A stretch of 64,000 nucleotides of DNA from Terriglobales bacterium (GTDB taxonomy: Bacteria; Acidobacteriota; Terriglobia; Terriglobales; Acidobacteriaceae). The notes under the pieces are model-generated. The model searched no databases. It had not been told where the DNA came from and saw only the letters and a program-made list of their open reading frames with translations. Below, piece by piece: positions 58,761 to 64,000 of the stretch. Positions within the stretch are counted from its first letter, which is position 1, and the number at the start of each line of letters is the position of its first letter. The stretch spans positions 372,001 through 436,000 of the forward strand of contig JAICWP010000001.1 in NCBI GenBank assembly GCA_025934735.1, in the 5' to 3' direction. The translations under genes were made by a program, and so were the position numbers.

Positions 58761-59414
58761 ATGCCTGACGAGACCAAGGGCAATACCTCCCCGAATCCAG
58801 ATCAGCCGGCGTCGCAACCGTCGTCTTCCTCTCCCAGTTCCGCCAAGCCGCCGGTCACCGTGCCGCCCAAACCCACTGCCCCTCCGCCTCCGCCCAAGCC
58901 CCCTGGTCCAGTCCCCATGCCTTGGGAATCGGACATGGTTGCCGGCCTCAAGCAGCGCTTCGGCTCCGGCATTCGCGAGGCCAGCACCTACCTGGGCCAG
59001 AGCTACATGGTGGTTGAACGTGCGGTGGTATACGACGTCCTGCAGGAACTCCATGACGAGCAAGAGTTCAACTACCTGGTGGATTGCACTGCCACCCACT
59101 ATCCGCAGCGTGCCCAACCCTTCGAGGTGATCTGGATTCTTTACTCGTTCAACCGCAACGAGCGCATTCGGGTCAAGACCCTGCTGGCCGAAGGCGAAGC
59201 CGCCCCCAGCGCCGTTCCCCTGTGGAGCACCGCCAACTGGCTGGAGCGCGAAGTCTACGACATGTTCGGTATCCGTTTCGACGGTCATCCCGACCTGCGC
59301 CGCATCCTCCTGCCCGAGGACTGGAAAGGCTTTCCGCTGCGCAAGGACCACAGCATCATCCAGCAGGACCAGGAGTGGGTGCAGATTAATCTAGGGATTG
59401 AGAGCGGCCAATGA
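58761..59414 (+). CDS. nuoC: NADH-quinone oxidoreductase subunit C
   Basis: A 217-residue peripheral subunit. After an unusual ~50-residue Pro/Ser/Lys-rich N-terminal tail ([20 protein letters not shown]) comes the 30-kDa subunit domain with [20 protein letters not shown] and the signature [20 protein letters not shown] and [15 protein letters not shown]. It docks with NuoD at the quinone site; the stop overlaps the nuoD start by 4 bases. The Pro-rich tail is not part of the known fold. Confidence 0.95.
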   Translation: MPDETKGNTSPNPDQPASQPSSSSPSSAKPPVTVPPKPTAPPPPPKPPGPVPMPWESDMVAGLKQRFGSGIREASTYLGQSYMVVERAVVYDVLQELHDEQEFNYLVDCTATHYPQRAQPFEVIWILYSFNRNERIRVKTLLAEGEAAPSAVPLWSTANWLEREVYDMFGIRFDGHPDLRRILLPEDWKGFPLRKDHSIIQQDQEWVQINLGIESGQ

Positions 59415-60571
59415 CCGATCCCACCAAGTCGGGTGGCGCCTCCCATCTCGATCTCGCCGAGCGTGAGCATACTTTTCTTGACGCCAACGAACTGGTCCTC
59501 AATATGGGGCCGCAGCACCCCTCCACCCATGGCGTGCTGCGCGTCATCCTTAAACTCGATGGCGAGAAGGTGAGGGGCACGGAGTGCGTCATCGGCTACC
59601 TGCACCGCGGAGTGGAGAAAATTGCGGAGAACCGCACCTACACCATGTTCAATCCCTATGTGGATCGCATGGATTATGTGGCCGCGGTTTCCAACGGGCT
59701 GGGCTACTGCGAAGCCGTGGAGAAGTTGCTCAACATTGAAGCGCCGCCACGGGCGAACTACATCCGAGTCATTCTGACTGAGCTCAACCGGCTGGCCAGC
59801 CACATGCTCTGGCTGGGCACGCACGCCCTCGACATCGGCGCCATCACGCCGCTCTTTTACACATTCCGCGACCGCGAAGAAATCCTGAAGATTTACGAGA
59901 AATACTGCGGGGCCCGGCTCACCACCCACGCCTTCCGCATCGGCGGCTGCCTGTACGAGACCTACGACGGCTTCGAGGCCGACGTGAAGAAGTTCGTTAG
60001 CTTCGTCACTCCTAAAATTGATGAGTACGAAGAGCTTCTGACCACCAACCGCATCTGGGTGGAACGTACCAGGGGCGTAGGCGTGCTTTCCGGGCCCGAC
60101 TGCATTGACCTGGGCGTGACCGGACCGGTGCTGCGTGCCAGCGGCGTCAAGTGGGACCTCCGCAAAGCCAAGCCCTACGCCGCCTACTCTCAATTTCAGT
60201 TCGAAATTCCCACCGGCCAGAATGGTGACACCTACGACCGGTACCTGGTGCGCGTTGCGGAAATGCGGCAATCGCTGCGCATCGTCAGTCAGGCGGTCGA
60301 AGGCATTCCCGAGGGACCTATCATGGCCAAGGTTCCCAAGGTGCTCAAACCGCCCGTGGGCGAAATCTACCACTCCATCGAGGCGCCCAAGGGCGAACTG
60401 GGCTACTTCATCGTGAGCGACGGCTCTACGCAGCCGTACCGCATTCGCGTGCGGCCACCCTCCTTTGTAAACCTGCAGGCGCTGGACAAGATGGTGCGCG
60501 GGCAACTGGTGGCGGACGTGGTGGCTGTGATCGGCACCCTCGATATCGTGCTGGGCGAGGTGGACCGCTGA
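59411..60571 (+). CDS. nuoD: NADH-quinone oxidoreductase subunit D
   Basis: A 386-residue subunit with the [15 protein letters not shown] motif (quinone-binding His), [35 protein letters not shown] and a C-terminal [12 protein letters not shown], all typical of the 49-kDa subunit. It forms the quinone pocket with the missing NuoB. ATGA overlap with nuoC; its stop overlaps the nuoH start by one base. Confidence 0.97.
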   Translation: MTDPTKSGGASHLDLAEREHTFLDANELVLNMGPQHPSTHGVLRVILKLDGEKVRGTECVIGYLHRGVEKIAENRTYTMFNPYVDRMDYVAAVSNGLGYCEAVEKLLNIEAPPRANYIRVILTELNRLASHMLWLGTHALDIGAITPLFYTFRDREEILKIYEKYCGARLTTHAFRIGGCLYETYDGFEADVKKFVSFVTPKIDEYEELLTTNRIWVERTRGVGVLSGPDCIDLGVTGPVLRASGVKWDLRKAKPYAAYSQFQFEIPTGQNGDTYDRYLVRVAEMRQSLRIVSQAVEGIPEGPIMAKVPKVLKPPVGEIYHSIEAPKGELGYFIVSDGSTQPYRIRVRPPSFVNLQALDKMVRGQLVADVVAVIGTLDIVLGEVDR

Positions 60572-61863
60572 TGCTCGATTACGTCACCGGCTACCTGAGC
60601 TCGAACGTTACGCCCGGCCAGGCAGGGAACTGGGTCTGGGCGCTCATCTACATCCTTCTAATCTTTCTGGGTATTTCACTGGCGGTGATGGGGATGGTTT
60701 GGCTGGAGCGCAAGATCCTGGCCCACATGCAGATTCGCCTTGGCCCCATGCGGGTGGGGCCACACGGCCTGCTTCAGCCGATCGCCGACTCGCTCAAGCT
60801 GCTGCTCAAAGAAGACATCATCCCCGAAAACGCGGATAAGGTCGTCTTCTGGCTGGCGCCGCTGATGGTGGTCATCGCCGCTTTCACCGTTTTCATCGTC
60901 ATCCCGTTTGGCCCTACCCACGCGGTTACCGACATGAATATCGGGATCCTCTTCATGCTCGGCGTTTCCTCACTCGGCGTGCTGGGCATCATCATGGCGG
61001 GCTGGGCCTCCAACTCCCACTACCCGCTCATGGGCTCGCTGCGCTCCAGCGCCCAGATGGTCTCCTATGAAATCGCCATGGGCCTGGCCGTGGTTTCCGC
61101 CGTGCTCATGACCAGCTTCAACGCCGGCGGCAGCGGCACCCTCAGCATGATCGGCATCGTGCAGGCGCAGGCGGCGCAGCATACCTGGTTTGCTTTCAAA
61201 TTCTTCCCCCTGGGGCTGGTCGCGCTGTTCGTCTTCGCCGTGGCTATGGTGGCGGAAACCAACCGCGCTCCCTTCGACCTTCCGGAAGCGGAGTCGGAAC
61301 TGGTGGCCGGCTTCCACACCGAGTACAGCGGGTTTCGCTGGTCGCTTTTCTTCCTAGCGGAATATACGGCCATGCTGGCCGTCTCCTCCATCGCGGTCAC
61401 CTTGTGGTTGGGGGGCTGGATGCGCCCCTTTCCCAGTTGGCACGGGCCGGCGATCACCATCCCCAATTTCTGGGAACACGCAGCCCCCCTGGGCGCCGTG
61501 GACTTTGCTTTTTCCCTGGTGCCGGCGGTCTGTTTTTTTGTGCTCGCGGCCTTTGCCTTTATCGGCACGCTGCGCATGCCTAAGCACCCGCTGATGAAAA
61601 TTCAGAAGGGCGGCCTGGGTGCGCTGGCCCTGGTGCTGGCCGGCATCGGCCTGGTGTTGCTGATCCCTCCGGTGCGCGACCGCATTCAGGACATTTTCTG
61701 GTTCGTGGCCAAGGTTGCCGTCTTCATGTATCTGTACATCTGGTATCGCGGCACTTTTCCCCGCTATCGCTTTGACCAGCTCATGAAGCTGGGATGGAAG
61801 GTCATGCTGCCCATGGGCCTGGGCGTGCTCATTGCCACCGCTGTCGTGGGGGTGCTGGTATGA
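60571..61863 (+). CDS. nuoH: NADH-quinone oxidoreductase subunit H
   Basis: A 430-residue membrane subunit that links the quinone cavity to the proton pumps. Marks are ERKILAHMQIRLGPMRVGPH, GLLQPIADSLKLLLKEDIIP, AETNRAPFDLPEAESELVAG and FHTEYSG. It is about 100 residues longer than the E. coli protein, with extra hydrophobic sequence in the C-terminal half. The stop overlaps nuoJ (ATGA); nuoI, usually next, is 26 kb away. Confidence 0.96.
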   Translation: MLDYVTGYLSSNVTPGQAGNWVWALIYILLIFLGISLAVMGMVWLERKILAHMQIRLGPMRVGPHGLLQPIADSLKLLLKEDIIPENADKVVFWLAPLMVVIAAFTVFIVIPFGPTHAVTDMNIGILFMLGVSSLGVLGIIMAGWASNSHYPLMGSLRSSAQMVSYEIAMGLAVVSAVLMTSFNAGGSGTLSMIGIVQAQAAQHTWFAFKFFPLGLVALFVFAVAMVAETNRAPFDLPEAESELVAGFHTEYSGFRWSLFFLAEYTAMLAVSSIAVTLWLGGWMRPFPSWHGPAITIPNFWEHAAPLGAVDFAFSLVPAVCFFVLAAFAFIGTLRMPKHPLMKIQKGGLGALALVLAGIGLVLLIPPVRDRIQDIFWFVAKVAVFMYLYIWYRGTFPRYRFDQLMKLGWKVMLPMGLGVLIATAVVGVLV

Positions 61864-62369
61864 ATCCCGTCGCCACCCCGTTCTTTTTTTACTTTTTATC
61901 GGCGATGGCCCTGATCAGCGGCGTGCTGGTGATCACCCGTAAAAATCCGGTGCACTCGGCCATCGCGCTCATCTTTACCCTGCTTTCGCTGGCCGGGCTT
62001 TACCTGATGCTTTACGCGCCTTTTGTCGCCGGCGTGCAGATCATCCTTTATGCCGGGGGCATCATGGTGCTGTTCCTGTTTGTGATCATGCTGGTCAGCG
62101 TGAGCCGGGTCGAGCGCGAAAGCCAGTTTAACAAGCAGTGGCTGGTGGGCATTGCCGCCACTGCCGCTCTTGGCGTGCTTTTTATTCTGGTTTACGCGAA
62201 GGGTAAGTCGGTGTTCCCAGAACGCACCGTGCAGCTGCCCGAGCAGTTGAACACGCAGCAGGTGGCGGTGTGGCTCTATGGCACTTACATGCTGCCCTTT
62301 GAAATCGCCTCGCTGCTGCTGCTGGTGGCGATTGTGGGCGCGGTGGTCATGGCCAAGAAACGCATTTAG
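61860..62369 (+). CDS. nuoJ: NADH-quinone oxidoreductase subunit J
   Basis: A 169-residue membrane subunit with five helices. GVLVITRKNPVHSAIALIFT and the pi-bulge TM3 region QIILYAGGIMVLFLFVIMLV are diagnostic. ATG at 61860 overlaps the nuoH stop; a longer frame from 61794 lies within nuoH and was rejected. Confidence 0.95.
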   Translation: MNPVATPFFFYFLSAMALISGVLVITRKNPVHSAIALIFTLLSLAGLYLMLYAPFVAGVQIILYAGGIMVLFLFVIMLVSVSRVERESQFNKQWLVGIAATAALGVLFILVYAKGKSVFPERTVQLPEQLNTQQVAVWLYGTYMLPFEIASLLLLVAIVGAVVMAKKRI

Positions 62370-62406
62370 CTGGCTAGAAAGCTAGACAGCCAGGAAGCAG
62401 ATTTTT

Positions 62407-62712
62407 ATGGTTCCAATCACCACTCTTCATTATCTCGTCGTGGCTGCGGCCCTGTTTGTGCTGGGCACCATCGGTGTGCTCACGCGCCGCAATGTGGTCA
62501 TTATTTTGATGTCGATTGAACTGATTCTCAACGCGGTGAACCTCAACCTGGTCGCTTTTTCGCGGCTGTATGGCCTGCATGGCCAGGTGTTTGCTGTATT
62601 CGTGATTACCGACGCTGCCGCTGAAGCCGCAGTCGGCCTCGGCATTCTCATCGCCTTTTTCCGCAACAAGGAGACGGTGAACATGGATGAAGTGGATTTA
62701 CTGAAGTGGTAG
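62407..62712 (+). CDS. nuoK: NADH-quinone oxidoreductase subunit K
   Basis: A 101-residue three-helix subunit with the proton-path Glu in [17 protein letters not shown] and in [19 protein letters not shown]. It lies 37 bases after nuoJ. The TAG stop (62710-62712) is the first word of the repeat that fills the gap to nuoL. Confidence 0.96.
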   Translation: MVPITTLHYLVVAAALFVLGTIGVLTRRNVVIILMSIELILNAVNLNLVAFSRLYGLHGQVFAVFVITDAAAEAAVGLGILIAFFRNKETVNMDEVDLLKW

Positions 62713-62905
62713 CTAGCTGGTAATTAGTAGCTGGTAGTTAGTGTATGGGTAGCAGTTGGCAATTGGCACTTAGCATTTGGCCAGCCACCCTTATCGGCAA
62801 TGCGGTTCACGGCTAAATGCTAATTGCCAAGTGCTAATTGCTGAAAGGTGAAAGCTGAAAGCCAGCAGCATAAGAGCTAGTGACTAGTAGCTACCAGCTA
62901 GCAGC
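62710..62905. repeat. Long imperfect inverted word repeat between nuoK and nuoL
   Basis: Starting at the nuoK stop, the words TAGCTAGCTGG, TAATTAGTAGCTGG, TAGTTAGTG run into TTGGCAATTGGCACTTAGCA. After a ~30-base core the same words return in opposite sense (GGCTAAATGCTAATTGCCAA, AGTGCTAATTGCTG, GACTAGTAGCTACCAGCTAG). The result is a ~190-base imperfect cruciform in the middle of the nuo operon. No gene lies here. Confidence 0.7.
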
Positions 62906-62914
62906 CGAAAACAC

Positions 62915-64000
62915 ATGTTCTTCTTAACCCACATCTGGATCATTCCGCTGCTGCCGGCGTTTGGCGCCGCGGCCATGTTCTTCTTCGGACGCAAGCTCTC
63001 CAAGCCGGCGGTCAGCGCCTTCTGCGTAGGCGCCACGGTGCTGGCTTTCGTCATGGCCTGCGGCGTGGCCCTGCAGTATGTGCCCTGGATGCACGCCAAC
63101 AACGGCGCGCCCTTTGAGAAGGTGATGTACACCTGGCTGGGCAGCGGCACCGGCCATCTCACCTACCTCACGCACAATGGCACGCCAGTGGAATTCAAGG
63201 CCGACGTTGGCTTCCTGCTCGACCCGCTCTCCCTCATCTGGCTGCTGTTCGTAACCGGCGTGGGCATGCTGATCCACATTTATTCGGTCGGCTACATGGC
63301 CCACGAGGGCGGCTACTACCGCTTCTTCGGCTACATGAACCTGTTCATGTTTTCCATGCTCACGCTGGTGCTGGGGAACAACTACCCCATGCTCTTTGTG
63401 GGCTGGGAAGGCGTGGGCTTGTGTTCCTACCTGCTGATCGGATTCTTCTTCCATCGCCCATCGGCCAGCGCCGCCGCTAACAAGGCGTTCATCGTGAACC
63501 GCATTGGCGACGCCGGCTTCCTGATGGGCATGTTCACCATCGCCTGGTACTTCGGATCGTTCTCGTTCACCACCGTGACTCACTTGGCGCGCAGCGGCCA
63601 GTTTGCCGTGGGCGATCCTGTCATCACCATGGCCGCGCTCCTTCTCTTTGTGGGCGCCTGCGGCAAATCGGCGCAGCTGCCGCTTTATGTCTGGCTGCCT
63701 GACGCCATGGAGGGTCCCACGCCTGTTTCCGCCCTCATCCACGCCGCCACCATGGTCACGGCGGGCGTTTACATGGTGTGCCGCTCCAACGCGCTCTTCG
63801 TGCTCGCTCCGGAAGCCATGAAGGTGGTGGCCATTGTGGGCGCTCTGACCGCCATCTTTGCCGCCTCCATCGGCCTGGTGCAGAACGACATCAAGCGCGT
63901 GCTCGCCTACTCCACCATCTCCCAGCTCGGCTACATGTTCCTGGCCCTGGGCGTGGGCGCTTTTGCCGCCGGCGTGTTCCACGTCTTCACGCATGCGTTC
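62915..64000 (+). CDS. nuoL: NADH-quinone oxidoreductase subunit L (partial, 3' end outside window)
   Basis: The first 362 residues of the antiporter-like subunit L. Visible marks are FLLDPLSLIWLLFVTGVGML, YRFFGYMNLFMFSMLTLVLG, FVGWEGVGLCSYLLIGFFF (proton-path Glu), NRIGDAGFLMGMF, KSAQLPLYVWLPDAMEGPTP and VSALIHAATMVTAGVYMVCR. The ATG at 62915 begins the conserved N-terminus (THIWIIPLLPAFGA). The frame remains open to the last base. nuoM and nuoN probably follow outside the window. Confidence 0.96.
   Translation, partial: MFFLTHIWIIPLLPAFGAAAMFFFGRKLSKPAVSAFCVGATVLAFVMACGVALQYVPWMHANNGAPFEKVMYTWLGSGTGHLTYLTHNGTPVEFKADVGFLLDPLSLIWLLFVTGVGMLIHIYSVGYMAHEGGYYRFFGYMNLFMFSMLTLVLGNNYPMLFVGWEGVGLCSYLLIGFFFHRPSASAAANKAFIVNRIGDAGFLMGMFTIAWYFGSFSFTTVTHLARSGQFAVGDPVITMAALLLFVGACGKSAQLPLYVWLPDAMEGPTPVSALIHAATMVTAGVYMVCRSNALFVLAPEAMKVVAIVGALTAIFAASIGLVQNDIKRVLAYSTISQLGYMFLALGVGAFAAGVFHVFTHAF

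Noticed and set aside
62924-63994. Minus-strand frame of 356 codons opposite nuoL
   Set aside because: His/Glu/Gly-rich shadow of nuoL; no start signal.
1-64000. CRISPR array, insertion sequence or prophage
   Set aside because: No regular direct repeats with unique spacers, no transposase or integrase motifs and no phage structural genes were seen.

Overview
The window is a 64 kb GC-rich chromosomal segment most likely from an Acidobacteriota (Terriglobia/'Koribacter'-like) genome. The inference rests on a combination of gene families: Oar-type TonB receptors with an N-terminal carboxypeptidase-regulatory domain, an ADOP-type duplicated permease next to a PadR regulator, DUF4142 proteins, a DUF5818-like Gln/Ser-rich exported protein ending in an LPxTA tail, a dispersed nuo gene set, and intergenic word-like repeats. 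No phage, transposase or CRISPR array is visible. The DNA reads as stable chromosome with short operons on both strands.

Layout. 1-6.2 kb: the tail of a CzcA/CusA-type metal efflux pump, two small exported Cys/His proteins and two convergent TonB-dependent receptors, with a structured, weakly SAM-riboswitch-like sequence between them. 6.3-14.4 kb: a YCII/ABM protein, a TPR protein, an exported protein, then a leftward run (45-aa membrane peptide, DMT-type sugar permease, esterase, NCS2 purine permease, Gfo/Idh/MocA oxidoreductase). 14.6-23 kb: exported M20 peptidase, PadR-ADOP pair with a clear operator, and a MacA-MacB-type efflux set split into adaptor, ATPase and permease. 23-32.3 kb: two DUF4142 proteins, a MarR regulator, SCO1, an FHA-GAF-sigma54 activator, tRNA-Ser(CGA), membrane proteins, TadA and the LPxTA protein.

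32.3-41 kb: a lone NuoI, an exported HELTH metalloprotease, and the most interesting block: a tightly overlapping leftward operon of a four-cluster ferredoxin subunit, an NrfD/HybB membrane subunit, a histidine kinase with two c-type heme motifs in its extracytoplasmic sensor, an NtrC-type sigma54 response regulator, an archaemetzincin and a small cytosolic protein, preceded by a small cytochrome c. It looks like a membrane redox module that carries its own heme redox sensor. 41.3-48.4 kb: a TolC-adaptor-RND tripartite pump with a DUF2892 protein, a 36-aa membrane peptide and OsmC. 48.6-54.4 kb: tig-clpP-clpX-lon proteostasis cluster with a good sigma70 promoter and terminator. 54.7-58 kb: two exported proteins and lysS. 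58.2-64 kb: nuoA-C-D-H-J-K-L (nuoL cut by the window end), lacking nuoB, nuoE, nuoF, nuoG and nuoI.

A second theme is repeats. REP-like double palindromes with a shared GTGGAAG head occur at 41.2 kb and, unusually, inside the 5' coding part of the RND adaptor gene at 46.3 kb. Separate degenerate word repeats (TAGCAATTAGCACTTAGC-like) begin precisely at TAG stop codons of three genes. Functions given are inferred from motifs and family knowledge; no database search was run.
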